A stretch of 64,000 nucleotides of DNA from CBDCGJ01 sp965216645. GTDB lineage: Bacteria > Pseudomonadota > Alphaproteobacteria > GCA-2731375. The notes beneath the pieces are model-generated. The model was not told where the DNA came from. It worked only from the letters and a program-made list of their open reading frames with translations, and did no database searches. Of this stretch, positions 16,896 to 26,267 are shown one piece after another (the stretch's first letter is position 1; every line of letters starts with the position of its first letter). The translations under genes were made by a program, and so were the position numbers. Where the stretch lies: assembly GCA_965216645.1 (NCBI GenBank), contig CBDCGJ010000022.1, positions 79,487-143,486 of the forward strand, given 5' to 3'.

Positions 16896-18560
16896 ATGTC
16901 CCGTCCATCCCTCTCTCGCCGGAGCCTGCCGACCCTCGCCGCGGCGGTCGCCGCTGCCTCCTGCGGGACCGCCGAGCCTCCGCCGGCCCCGGTCGAGGGC
17001 GGCACCCACGCCGACCTCGTCACGCTGTTCGAGGAATGGAGAGAGTTCGAGCGACCGGAGTTCGTGGATGGGGTGCCCGACTACTCCGAGGCGGCGATGC
17101 GTGCGCAGCACGCCGATCTCGCGTCGTGGCAGGAGCGGCTGAGAGCGCTCGATCCCTCGGACTGGCCGGTTACCGAACAGGTGGACTGGCACCTCGTCCG
17201 GGCCGAGATGAACGGGCTGGACTTCGATCACCGGGTGCGTCGGCCGTGGGTCCGCGACCCCGCCTTCTACGCGTCGATCTACGCCGCGGAGAGCGATGTG
17301 CCGGCGCACGAGGGCCCGACGATCCACGGGTTCATCGACCTCTGGACGTACGACTACCCTCTTTCGGACGACGACGCCGCGGAACTGGCACGACGCATCG
17401 CGGCGATCCCGCGGCTTCTCGACCAGGCCCGCGCGAACCTCACGGGCAACGCGCGAGACCTCTGGCTGGCCGGATACCGGTCGTTCGACGGCCAGGTCGC
17501 GGACCTCGACGCGTTGGCGCGGCGCGTGGCCGGCACGAGCGCCGATCTGGATGACGCGATCGCCGCGGCCGGAGAGGCCAGCGCGGACTTCAGGCAATGG
17601 CTGGAAGACCAGGCGCCGTCCAGGACCGGGCCATCGGGCGTGGGCCGCGACAACTACACCTGGTACATGCGGAACGTCCACCTGGTCCCGTATAGCTGGG
17701 AAGAGCAGGTCACTCTTCTGCGCCGGGAGCTGGCCCGTTCGCACGCGTCGCTCCGGCTCGAGGAGAATCGCAATCGGGATCTGCCCGAGCTCGAGCGGAT
17801 CGCGTCGGCCGAGGAGTACGACCGGCGCCTGAACGAATCCGTCGACGAGTACATGCGTTTTCTGCGCGACGAGCGCATCCACACGATCGAGGACTGGATG
17901 GACCCGGCGCTCAGGGCCGTCAACGGCTCCTTCTCGCCCGCCGGACCGGGAGAGATCCGGAACTTCTTCAGCGAGGTCAACTACCGCGATCCGCTGGTCT
18001 TCCGTCCCCACATGCACCACTGGATCGAGCTCGCCCGGATGCGTGAGGACCCGCACCCCAGCCACATCCGTGCGGTTCCGTCGCTCTACAACATCTTCGA
18101 CGCGCGATCCGAGGGGCTGGCGACCGGTGTCGAGGAGATGTTCATGCACGCCGGCCACATCGATGGTCGTCCGCGATCGCGCGAGCTCGTGTGGATCATG
18201 CTCGCGCAGCGTGCCGCCCGCGGGCTGAGCGGCCTGATGCTCCACGCCAATGAATACACCATGGAGGAGGCGGTCGAGCACGCCATGACCTGGACGCCGC
18301 GGGGCTGGCTGCCGGACGGGGCGCTGGTCCGCGGCGAGCAGCACCTGTATCTGCGGCAGCCCGGCTATGGCACGAGCTACGTGACGGGCAAGATCCAGAT
18401 CGAGGAGCTGCTGGCCGAGACGGCGCTGCAGCGCGGCGAGAACTTCACGGTCGAGGGGTTTTTTGACGACTTCTTCGCCGCGGGCGTCATCCCCACGGTC
18501 CTGACGCGGTGGGAGATGACCGGCGAGCGCCACCCGATTCTCGAATCGGCGTCGCGCTAG
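16896..18560 (+). CDS. DUF885-family lipoprotein
   Basis: 554 residues with a twin-Arg-like N-terminus and lipobox AASC (about residues 21-24). Most of the protein is the helical DUF885 fold. SEGLATGVEEMFMHAG corresponds to the family's EGWA-type segment. The HExxH-like zinc motif seen in many members is not evident; the nearest candidate is HMHHWIEL. DUF885 proteins are thought to be metallopeptidase-like, but activity is unproven, and the weak metal motif makes it less certain here. The ATG at 16896 has GGAG 8 bases upstream. Monocistronic and divergent from the CDF gene across 241 bases. Confidence 0.7.
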   Translation: MSRPSLSRRSLPTLAAAVAAASCGTAEPPPAPVEGGTHADLVTLFEEWREFERPEFVDGVPDYSEAAMRAQHADLASWQERLRALDPSDWPVTEQVDWHLVRAEMNGLDFDHRVRRPWVRDPAFYASIYAAESDVPAHEGPTIHGFIDLWTYDYPLSDDDAAELARRIAAIPRLLDQARANLTGNARDLWLAGYRSFDGQVADLDALARRVAGTSADLDDAIAAAGEASADFRQWLEDQAPSRTGPSGVGRDNYTWYMRNVHLVPYSWEEQVTLLRRELARSHASLRLEENRNRDLPELERIASAEEYDRRLNESVDEYMRFLRDERIHTIEDWMDPALRAVNGSFSPAGPGEIRNFFSEVNYRDPLVFRPHMHHWIELARMREDPHPSHIRAVPSLYNIFDARSEGLATGVEEMFMHAGHIDGRPRSRELVWIMLAQRAARGLSGLMLHANEYTMEEAVEHAMTWTPRGWLPDGALVRGEQHLYLRQPGYGTSYVTGKIQIEELLAETALQRGENFTVEGFFDDFFAAGVIPTVLTRWEMTGERHPILESASR

Positions 18561-18608
18561 CCTCGGGCAGGGCTCGCGCCGGGCCCGACGGGGGAGTCGA
18601 GCGAGCGT

Positions 18609-21071
18609 CTACTCGGCGCGCAGCGACCGCGCGGGATCGATCGCCAGGGCTCGCCGCAGCGGAACCAGGACGGCGAGGATGACCGCCAGCAGCAGCACCC
18701 CGACGCCGATGCCGAGCGCGAGCGGGTCGGCGGGAGCCACCCCCCACAGCAGGCTGCCGACCCATCGGGTCGCGGCGAACGCCCCGGCGAGCCCGATCGT
18801 GAGGCCGACGAGGACCGACCCGCCGATCGGGCCGAGCACCGCCCTCGCGACCGCGAACCGGTCGGCGCCGACCGCCATCCGAATGCCGATCTCCCGCCTT
18901 CGGCTCGCGACGGCCAGGGCGACGACCGCGAAGGTGCCCGCGGCGGCGAGCAGCAGCCCCAGACCCGCGATCGCCGTGAACAACTCGGCGTTCATCCTCT
19001 GCGCGTAGAGGAAGCCCCGGACGACGTCCCGATATGTAAGGATGTTCACGATCGCGAGCCGCGTATCGAGCGCCCGCAACTCGCGGCGCATGGTCTCCAC
19101 GGCGGCCCCGGGGTCCCGGCGGACCTTGACGACTAGCGCGTTGCCGGGCCGCGAGTACATCTGCGGCAGCGACACGTACGCCACGGGACCCGGCTCCTCG
19201 AGCAGGGTCACGACCTTCACCTCCGGCACGACGCCGACCACCTCGAGCGTGCGGTCCGGCTCGGCCCCGCTCCCGGGCCAGGTCAGCTGCTGTCCGACGG
19301 GGTCGCCGTCCGCGGCGAGGCGATCGGCGAGCGTCTGGTTCACGACGACGACCGGACTCTGATCGGCCGTGTCGGACGCGATGAGGGTGCGCCCCCGGAC
19401 CGCCTCGATCTCGAGGACCTCGAAGTACCCCGGCCACACCCGCGCGATCGTGGATCGTACGGGATCGATCCCGGTCTGCGCCCCGAGCTCCTGAGCGGGA
19501 TGGCCCGACAGGGGCGCGTATTCCGACACGGTCGCCGCCTCGACCCACGGCAGGTCCTCGAAGCGCCGGATGAGGTCTTCGAAGAACTGATGCCGCTCCT
19601 CGATGGGAATGCCCATGCTGCTCGTGCTCACGTAGCTCGCCAGCGTCCGCTCGTCCTCGAATCCCGGGTCGACCGCGCTCGCGGTGTTCAGCGTGCGGAG
19701 GACCAGCCCGGCGACGAAGAGCAGCACGACCCCGATCGCGATCTGCGTCGACACCAGGAGGTCGCCCGTGCCCGGGAGCCGGGAACGCCCGTGTCGGCGC
19801 GTCGCCGCTCGCGTGCCGCCGGCCCGCAGCGCCTCGGCCGGGCTGGTGGTCGAGGCCCGCAGCGCCGGGATCAGCCCCGTCGCCACGCCCGCGACCACGG
19901 CGGCCGCGAGCGCGAAGAGCATCACGCGCGGATCCACCGCCAGCTCTCGGGCGACATTGGCTCCCCACACGCTCGGGCGAGCGAAGTAGGAGCTCAGCCT
20001 CGCCGCGACCGGGCCGGCGAGGGCCAGAGCGGCGGCGCCGGCCAGCGTCGAGAGGAGGAGGCTCTCGGTCAGGAGCTGGCCCACGAGCCGCCGCCGAGAG
20101 GCCCCGAGCGCGCGACGCACGGACATCTCGTGCTGCCGGCGCGCCCCCGCGGAGAGCACGAGGTTCGCCACGTTCGCGCACGCCAGCAGGAGGAGGAACG
20201 CCGCCGCCGCGATCATGATGCGGGTCGTGGGGGCCTCTGCCTCGCGCGTGCCCGGGCTGATCCACGTCGCCGGTTGCAGGACGAAGCGTCGGGTTCGCCC
20301 GGCGAGGGGAGCCTCGCGATCGAGATTGCTCGCGAGCCCCTGCAACGCCTCGCCCATCCGCGCAGCGGACACGCCGTCGGACAGCCGGACGATGGGGATC
20401 AGCGCACCGGCCTCCCGGTTCTCGCGGGCATCCGTCCGGGCCCGGTAGACCCGCAGGAACTGCTCCCAGGGAATCCAGAATTGCGGTCGGTACGTCGCGC
20501 TCGCGCCCACGAATTCAGGCCCGGCGATCCCCACGATCGTGTAGGGCTCGTTGTTGAGCAGGATGGTCTGGCCGAGCACCCCGCGGTCCGACTGGTACTG
20601 ACGGACCCAGTACTCGTGCGAGAGGATCGTCGCCGGGGTCGCCCCCGCCCGATCGTCGTCGGGCGAAAACCCCCTGCCGAGCGACATCTCCACGTCGACG
20701 ACGGAGAAAAAGCCCGGCGCCACGGCCTGGCCGTACTCGATCTCCGTGAATTGTTCGTGCCGAACGCTCGCGGCGAACGAGCCCTGGCCGACGCCGCTGA
20801 CGGAGAGCAGGCCGCCCCACGCCTCGAGCAGATCCCTGAAGTCGGGATTCGAGATGGAACCCCACGGGTCGTCCTCGGTCGCGAACCATACCTGATAGAG
20901 GTCGTGCGCCCGCGCACCCGGGAACGGTCGCTGGTACGCGTTGACGTAGGTGAAGACGGCGGCGCTGGTCGACAGGCCGATCGCGAGCGTCCCCACCGCC
21001 AGGAGGGTGAACCCCGGGCGCCGCGCCAGCCTTCGAACCCCCTCCCTCAGGTCGCGTCGTATCTGGCTCAT
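18609..21071 (-). CDS. Large ABC-type permease, MacB/FtsX family (orphan duplicated permease)
   Basis: 820 residues with the double FtsX arrangement: N-terminal TM (RRPGFTLLAVGTLAIGLS), a MacB periplasmic core domain, three TM helices, a second periplasmic domain and three final TM helices with RRREIGIRMAVGA. This is the acidobacterial-type duplicated orphan permease. No ATPase gene is adjacent, so its partner is elsewhere. Family members act in export or in coupling ATP hydrolysis to periplasmic work; the substrate is unknown. The ATG at 21071 is used, 6 bases after GGAGG; a GTG two codons earlier lies too close. The SLC13 gene ends 30 bases upstream on the same strand. Confidence 0.88.
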   Translation of the reverse strand: MSQIRRDLREGVRRLARRPGFTLLAVGTLAIGLSTSAAVFTYVNAYQRPFPGARAHDLYQVWFATEDDPWGSISNPDFRDLLEAWGGLLSVSGVGQGSFAASVRHEQFTEIEYGQAVAPGFFSVVDVEMSLGRGFSPDDDRAGATPATILSHEYWVRQYQSDRGVLGQTILLNNEPYTIVGIAGPEFVGASATYRPQFWIPWEQFLRVYRARTDARENREAGALIPIVRLSDGVSAARMGEALQGLASNLDREAPLAGRTRRFVLQPATWISPGTREAEAPTTRIMIAAAAFLLLLACANVANLVLSAGARRQHEMSVRRALGASRRRLVGQLLTESLLLSTLAGAAALALAGPVAARLSSYFARPSVWGANVARELAVDPRVMLFALAAAVVAGVATGLIPALRASTTSPAEALRAGGTRAATRRHGRSRLPGTGDLLVSTQIAIGVVLLFVAGLVLRTLNTASAVDPGFEDERTLASYVSTSSMGIPIEERHQFFEDLIRRFEDLPWVEAATVSEYAPLSGHPAQELGAQTGIDPVRSTIARVWPGYFEVLEIEAVRGRTLIASDTADQSPVVVVNQTLADRLAADGDPVGQQLTWPGSGAEPDRTLEVVGVVPEVKVVTLLEEPGPVAYVSLPQMYSRPGNALVVKVRRDPGAAVETMRRELRALDTRLAIVNILTYRDVVRGFLYAQRMNAELFTAIAGLGLLLAAAGTFAVVALAVASRRREIGIRMAVGADRFAVARAVLGPIGGSVLVGLTIGLAGAFAATRWVGSLLWGVAPADPLALGIGVGVLLLAVILAVLVPLRRALAIDPARSLRAE

Positions 21072-21101
21072 GAACACCTCCGGGCGAGTCCCGCTGGAAG
21101 G

Positions 21102-23435
21102 CTAGAAGGGGAAGAACGCCGGAACCAGGAAGACGAGAATCGCGAGCAGCACCACGGTCAGCGGGGTGCCCACGCGCAGGTAGTCCTTCGATCGGTACCC
21201 GCCCGCGCCCATGACGAGCAGGTTCGCCTTGTGGCTGAACGGCGTCATGAAGGCGGCGGAGGCGGCCAGACTCACACCCATCATCATCGGGTAGGGGCTG
21301 ATACCCAGTCCTTCGGCGGCCTGAATGACCACCGGGGCCATCAACACGACCGCGGGGGCGCCATCGAGCCCCTGGCTGAGCAGGCTGGCCATCAGGACCA
21401 GGGCCGCGAGCGTCGGGTAAGGTCCCATCGGGCCGGCCACCGAGATCACCGTGTCAGCCAGCAGCTGGGCGGCGCCGGTCCGTTCCATCGCGACCCCGAC
21501 AGGCAGCACCGCCGCAACGAGGAAGATCGCCTTCCATTCGACGGCCCTGTAGGCCTCTTCCATGGTGAGGGTGCGCGCCAGCAGGACGAGCGAGGCCGCC
21601 GCGAACGCGGCGACGTGGATCGGCTGGAACCCACTGACGACCAGCGCCACCATGACGGCGAGTCCTCCCACAGCGTATTTCGCTCTGCCGAGGCGCCGCG
21701 GGGCCTGGTCGGCCCCCGAGAGGAGCAAGAAGTCGGGGTTCGAGGCGAGGCGCTGGATATCGGCCCGCGGCCCGTGCAGCAGCAGGGCGTCTCCGAACCG
21801 GATGTGCACGTTCGTGAGGTCCGAATGGAGCGGCTTGCCGTCTCGCCAGAGGGCCAGGACCAGAAGCCCGAACTGCCCGCGAAAGTCGAGGTCGCCGAGG
21901 GTGCGCCCCACGATGGACGAGCGCGGCGCCACCGAGACCTCGGCGAGGCCGACGTCCTCGGACTCGATCGAATCTTCCGCGCGTGTCGACTCGAGTTCCA
22001 CGTCGCCGAGCCCGCGCAGGTCGATCAGGGCCTCCGGGCGGGCGGCGACGAGGAGGCGGTCTCCAGCCCTGAGCATCTCCCCCGGCGGCACGGCAAGGGT
22101 CGTTTCGCCGTCCCGTATGAGGCCGGCCACCGTCACCCCGACCAGCTCTCCCAGACGACTGTCCGCGATGGTCGTTCCCGCGAGCGGAGACTCCTCGGGG
22201 ACGCGGATGGAGAACAGGTGCTCGCCCAGATCCCGAATCACCCCGAGCCCGGTCTCCAGCACTTCGACGAAGGGCTCGACGGACAATCGCTTGAGCTCGT
22301 CGCGCTGACCCAGAGCGAGGATCTCGTCCCCCGGCTCGAGGATCGAGTCCGCGAGACCGGTGCGGGCGAGGCTGCCAGCCCGGTTGATGGCGACGACGAC
22401 GAGGCCGAAGCGCTGCCGGAACCCGGCCTCCCTGAGGCTCTGACCGGCGAGGGGCGACCCGGCCTTGACCGCGAGACGCACGGCGCCGACCCCGGCCAGC
22501 GGACGGGGCACCTCCCGGATGGGTGTTTCCTCGACTTCGAGGTCGCGAAGCTCGAACAGCTGACGGATCTCGTCGATGTCGCCGTCGACGAGGAGCGTGT
22601 CGCCGCCGTGGAGGACCGTGTCGCCCTGCGGCGTCATGCGCCGGCCGCCCCGCCGCAGGATCGCCAGCACCTTGCATCCCAGGGTGTTCCCGAGACGCGT
22701 GTCCGCGAGGGTGCGGCCATCGAGTCGGGAGTCGGAGGCGATGCGCAGCGAGAACAACCGTTCATCCAGCCGGTACACGTGCCGCAGCTCCCCGGACTCG
22801 CTTCGCGCGTGCCCGCGCGTCCCGCCCGTGGGCAGCAGTCGCCGCCCGACGGTCAGCATGAACGCGGTGCCGACGGCGAGCAGCACGAGCCCGATCGGCG
22901 AGAAGTCGAAGAGGGCGAACGGCTCCAGACCGCGTTCCTGGAGGAGCTGCGCGGCCACGATGTTGGGGGGCGTCCCGACGAGCGTGGTCGTGCCGCCGAG
23001 AATCGCGCCGAACGCGAGCGGCATGAAGAGCCGGCCCGGATCGAGACCCGCTCGAGCGGCGATGGCGGCCACGGCGGGCATCATGACGGCGGTCGCGGCG
23101 ATGTTGTTCATGAATGCCGAGAGTCCGCCGGCGACGAGCATCAGCACGGCGATGAGCGCCGTCTCGCTCTCCCCGACGATGCGGTGCACCCGGCCGCCGA
23201 TGATGTCGGCCACGCCCGTTTCCAGAAGCGCCGCCCCCACGATGAACACCGAGAGCATGGTAATGACGGCCGGCGACGAGAATCCGGTGAAGGCCTCGGC
23301 GGGGGTCAGATATCCGCCGAAGATCAGGACGATGAGGCCCAGGAACGCGGTCAGGTCTACCGGCAGTTTCTCGGTGAGAAACAGGTACACCATCGCCGCC
23401 AGAAGGGCGAAGAGGAAGCCGATCTCGAGGGTCAT
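21102..23435 (-). CDS. SLC13/DASS-type permease with four RCK_C (TrkA-C) domains
   Basis: 777 residues. The N- and C-terminal halves form the membrane permease: FMNNIAATAVMMP and GGTTTLVGTPPNIVA are the SNT-type substrate and sodium-site motifs, and a matching segment MTPFSHKANLLVMGAG occurs near the end. A central cytosolic insert (about residues 205-590) contains four RCK_C-like domains, recognisable by the repeated pattern P-L-x-G-x-T/S-L. Two such domains are usual in this family. The transporter probably moves dicarboxylate, sulfate or another anion with sodium; the ligand sensed by the RCK domains is unknown. It is followed by the permease at 21071. Confidence 0.88.
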   Translation of the reverse strand: MTLEIGFLFALLAAMVYLFLTEKLPVDLTAFLGLIVLIFGGYLTPAEAFTGFSSPAVITMLSVFIVGAALLETGVADIIGGRVHRIVGESETALIAVLMLVAGGLSAFMNNIAATAVMMPAVAAIAARAGLDPGRLFMPLAFGAILGGTTTLVGTPPNIVAAQLLQERGLEPFALFDFSPIGLVLLAVGTAFMLTVGRRLLPTGGTRGHARSESGELRHVYRLDERLFSLRIASDSRLDGRTLADTRLGNTLGCKVLAILRRGGRRMTPQGDTVLHGGDTLLVDGDIDEIRQLFELRDLEVEETPIREVPRPLAGVGAVRLAVKAGSPLAGQSLREAGFRQRFGLVVVAINRAGSLARTGLADSILEPGDEILALGQRDELKRLSVEPFVEVLETGLGVIRDLGEHLFSIRVPEESPLAGTTIADSRLGELVGVTVAGLIRDGETTLAVPPGEMLRAGDRLLVAARPEALIDLRGLGDVELESTRAEDSIESEDVGLAEVSVAPRSSIVGRTLGDLDFRGQFGLLVLALWRDGKPLHSDLTNVHIRFGDALLLHGPRADIQRLASNPDFLLLSGADQAPRRLGRAKYAVGGLAVMVALVVSGFQPIHVAAFAAASLVLLARTLTMEEAYRAVEWKAIFLVAAVLPVGVAMERTGAAQLLADTVISVAGPMGPYPTLAALVLMASLLSQGLDGAPAVVLMAPVVIQAAEGLGISPYPMMMGVSLAASAAFMTPFSHKANLLVMGAGGYRSKDYLRVGTPLTVVLLAILVFLVPAFFPF

Positions 23436-23544
23436 GCGATCATGATAGCCTGCCTGACCGGAGGGTGCCGATCCGGTGCTCGGAAACCACGCGCCGCGGG
23501 CCGGCGTAGGGGCCGGTATCGCTCGTCATCTCAGGAGGAACCGG

Positions 23545-24993
23545 ATGCACGCCGCCATTATCCGCGCCACCATCGGCACCGCCGTCGCGGCTCTGGTCGC
23601 CGCCGCCCCGTTGACCGCTCAGGACGTCCCCTCGTTCGCGTATGGCGAGTGCCCCGAGGGCGCCCCGGAAGGGAGCCGGTGCGGTGCGTTGACGGTCTGG
23701 GAAGATCGGGATGCCCGATCCGGCCGGACGCTCGATCTCGACGTAATCGTGCTCGAGGCCACCGGTCCCAACCCGAGGCCGGATCCCGTCTACGTACTCA
23801 CGGGCGGTCCCGGTCAGGCGGCGACGGGGTCCGCCGGAGGCTCGCGACGGCACCCGCTGCGCGCTCAGCGCGACATCGTGTTCATGAACCAGCGGGGAAC
23901 CGGCGGATCGAACGAGCTGCCCTGTCGCCACGACGACGACGCCCCGGTCGACGTGTATCTGGGTCAGATCTTCGATCCTGAGCTCGCGGCGGAATGCGTC
24001 CGCGACCTGAGCGAGCGTGCCGACCTGACGAAATACCAGTCACCCTACTCGCTGGACGATCTGGACGATTTGAGGGAGGCTCTCGGTCACGACAGGATCA
24101 ACCTGTGGGGCGGCTCGTACGGAACGCGCGCCGCCCTCGTCTACATCCGGCGTCACGAGGAGCACGTGCGGACCGCCGTCCTGAACGCCTCGATGTCGAT
24201 GGATCAGATCATGCCCGAGGGAATGGCCCGGGACGCCGAGGCTGCGATCCGGGGGGTGCTCCGGGATTGTGCCGACATGCCGGATTGCGCCGCGAAGTAT
24301 CCGGATCTCGACGCCGATTACACGGCCGTGGTGGAGCGTACCCGTGACCCCGTCCCCGTGACGGTGACGGACCCGAGGAACGGCGCCGAAGTCGAAGCGC
24401 TGTTGCAGCCCGCGGGGTTTGCCGAGGCGCTGCGGGCGATGCTGTACGCGCCGGGGCCGACGCAGGACGTGCCGAGACTGCTGCATCTCGCGGCCACGAC
24501 GGGCGATTACGATGGCTTCGCCAACTTCGGGGCCGCCCGCGCCCACAACATCGCGCAGCTGGCCCCGGCCGGGATGTACCTGTCGGTCACGTGCGCGGAG
24601 GACATCCCGTTCGCGAACGAGCCTGGAGAATACGAGCAGGGTGCCGGGACGTTCCTGGCCGACGCACGGGCGCGGTCACACTTCGACGCCTGCCGGATCT
24701 GGCCGCGGGGTGAGGTCCCGGCTGATTTCCACGACCCGGTGGTCTCCGACCTCCCAGTCCTCATCATCAGCGGGACACACGATCCGGTCACGCCACCTCG
24801 CTGGGGCGAGGCGGCAGCCAGAACCCTCCCCAACGGGATACACGTGGTGGTCCCGTTCGGCCACCACGGGTGGGGCGGGCTGGAGAACGCGGGAGCGTGC
24901 GTCCTCGGCATCCAGGTGAGCTTCCTCGCGGCCCCGCTCGACGCGCCCGACACGGACTGTCTCTCCACGATCCGAAGGCGGCCCTTCAACTAG
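23545..24993 (+). CDS. Secreted alpha/beta-hydrolase, tripeptidyl-aminopeptidase-like (TAP)
   Basis: 482 residues with a signal peptide (about residues 1-25, ending LTAQ). The alpha/beta-hydrolase core shows the oxyanion segment VLTGGPGQ, RGTGGS, the nucleophile elbow WGGSYGTRAA, the acid ISGTHDPVTPP and the histidine FGHHGWG. The C-terminal TAP domain is typical of proline iminopeptidase and tripeptidyl aminopeptidase relatives, which cut short peptides from the N-terminus outside the cytoplasm. The exact specificity is unknown. The ATG at 23545 follows AGGAGGA by about 6 bases. It is divergent from the SLC13 transporter, 109 bases apart. Confidence 0.88.
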   Translation: MHAAIIRATIGTAVAALVAAAPLTAQDVPSFAYGECPEGAPEGSRCGALTVWEDRDARSGRTLDLDVIVLEATGPNPRPDPVYVLTGGPGQAATGSAGGSRRHPLRAQRDIVFMNQRGTGGSNELPCRHDDDAPVDVYLGQIFDPELAAECVRDLSERADLTKYQSPYSLDDLDDLREALGHDRINLWGGSYGTRAALVYIRRHEEHVRTAVLNASMSMDQIMPEGMARDAEAAIRGVLRDCADMPDCAAKYPDLDADYTAVVERTRDPVPVTVTDPRNGAEVEALLQPAGFAEALRAMLYAPGPTQDVPRLLHLAATTGDYDGFANFGAARAHNIAQLAPAGMYLSVTCAEDIPFANEPGEYEQGAGTFLADARARSHFDACRIWPRGEVPADFHDPVVSDLPVLIISGTHDPVTPPRWGEAAARTLPNGIHVVVPFGHHGWGGLENAGACVLGIQVSFLAAPLDAPDTDCLSTIRRRPFN

Positions 24994-25164
24994 GCCGGCG
25001 TCAGCCCATCCGAGCGGACCGATCGGCGGCGGGCCGCCGGGCGGGGCCGACCCCTTGCCGTCACGCGCGGGGACGTCGCAACGTTGCTTCATCAGCATGC
25101 CTCGTAAGTCGATCGGCCGGCGGTCGCGGGCCGAGACGAATTCCGAAAAGTGGAGAGCGAAATA

Positions 25165-25560
25165 ATGAAGAAGTCGATTCTCACGCTGGCCCTGGTGGGC
25201 GCGCTGGCCGGCACAGCGTGTGGTGGTGGAACGCCCGAGCCCCGGAACCCCGACATGACGCTGGGCGAGGCCGCGGCCGAGAGTGTCGTCATCGTCGTTC
25301 GGAACAACTGGATCCCCGTGGTCACGGTTCAGGTGTACGCGAAGCCGCTGGCGGGCCGTCAGCGGTTGCTGGGGACCGTGCAGGCCAACTCCGAGCAGAC
25401 GTTCGTGATTCCGGCGCGCGACGTCGCCTCCGGATTCACGCTCCTCGCGGAGCGCGGGCCCGGCGAAACGCTGGAGTCCGACCGCATCAACGAGACGGCG
25501 GGATGGAAGATCTCCTGGAACATGGCGACCAATATCATCCGCAGGGAGCAGATGCCCTGA
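25165..25560 (+). CDS. Small lipoprotein of unknown function
   Basis: 131 residues. MKKSILTLALVGALAGTAC is a standard lipoprotein signal with the lipobox GTAC. The mature part has alternating hydrophobic strands (VIVVRNNWIPVVTVQVY, LLGTVQANSEQTFVI) that suggest a small beta-sandwich; I do not recognise a family. The ATG at 25165 has GGAGAG upstream; the in-frame GTG at 25150 is less likely. A strong Rho-independent terminator follows, so this is probably a single-gene transcript. Confidence 0.7.
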   Translation: MKKSILTLALVGALAGTACGGGTPEPRNPDMTLGEAAAESVVIVVRNNWIPVVTVQVYAKPLAGRQRLLGTVQANSEQTFVIPARDVASGFTLLAERGPGETLESDRINETAGWKISWNMATNIIRREQMP

Positions 25561-25586
25561 CGGTCGCGGACATCGAGTGACGTCAG

Positions 25587-25626
25587 ACGCGGCGTGTCGC
25601 TCAGGCGGGACGCCGCGTTTTCTTTC
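25587..25626 (+). terminator. Rho-independent terminator
   Basis: Perfect 9-base-pair stem (25587-25595 with 25610-25618), 14-base loop, then a TTTTCTTT tract. It lies 26 bases after the stop of the small lipoprotein gene. This is the clearest intrinsic terminator in the window. Confidence 0.85.
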
Positions 25627-25694
25627 GAGAACACCTCAGCGCGGACGACGGTGGAGCTCATGATTCACCCGAACGACGCCTCCGCACCTCGGGG

Positions 25695-26267
25695 GTGCCC
25701 CCGGTGACGGCCGTCCGTATGAGGCCGAGATTCACCGTCGCCCTCGAGCCCGACCGCGACGACGCGATCGCGACGATTCGTGAGAGGCTGGCGGACGACG
25801 AGCGGTTCGACGGTCGGTGGATGGGGAAGGGGCGGTGGGCCGAGATCCACGTGTCCACCGACGAGCGTCGTCTGTGGTCGCCGCATCTCTCGATCCGGGT
25901 CGACAGACCCGAGGGGGAGGCGCACGGGTGTGAGCTGGTCGGCCGCTTCGCGCCGAACCCTTCCGTCTGGACGTTCCTGATGTTCCTCTACTTCGCGATT
26001 GCGTTCCTGGTCGTGCTGGGCGCGATCTTCGGGTACGTGCAATGGGTCTCGAACGAACCGGCGTGGGGCATGTGGGCCGTCTGGCTGGGTGTGCCGTGCC
26101 TCGTCCTGATCCACGTAGTCGGCGCGATCGGCCAGCGCCTCGGGTACGAGCAGATGGCGTCACTCAAGGCCGAGCTCGACGGGCTCGTCGCCCCCCTCCT
26201 CCCGGGAGGAGCGGCCGTCCGCATCACCGACAACCAGTCTGGAGGCAGCGGTGACGAGAACGTTTAG
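25695..26267 (+). CDS. Small membrane protein of unknown function
   Basis: 190 residues. The N-terminal half is soluble (about residues 1-90, with a RRLWSPHLSIRV strand), followed by two membrane helices (about 95-118 and 127-147) and a short polar tail. No known family recognised. The GTG at 25695 is used; a second GTG three codons later is equally possible. Its end overlaps the start of the serine hydrolase gene by 17 bases, and the ribosome binding site for that gene lies inside this one, so the two are coupled. Confidence 0.65.
   Translation: MPPVTAVRMRPRFTVALEPDRDDAIATIRERLADDERFDGRWMGKGRWAEIHVSTDERRLWSPHLSIRVDRPEGEAHGCELVGRFAPNPSVWTFLMFLYFAIAFLVVLGAIFGYVQWVSNEPAWGMWAVWLGVPCLVLIHVVGAIGQRLGYEQMASLKAELDGLVAPLLPGGAAVRITDNQSGGSGDENV

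Noticed and set aside
16629..18533. A 634-codon open frame on the - strand
   Set aside because: Antisense to the DUF885 gene; its composition is not protein-like.
19500..23981. A 1493-codon open frame on the + strand
   Set aside because: It lies opposite the permease and SLC13 genes and is extremely rich in Arg, Gly, His and Asp; an antisense artefact of high GC.
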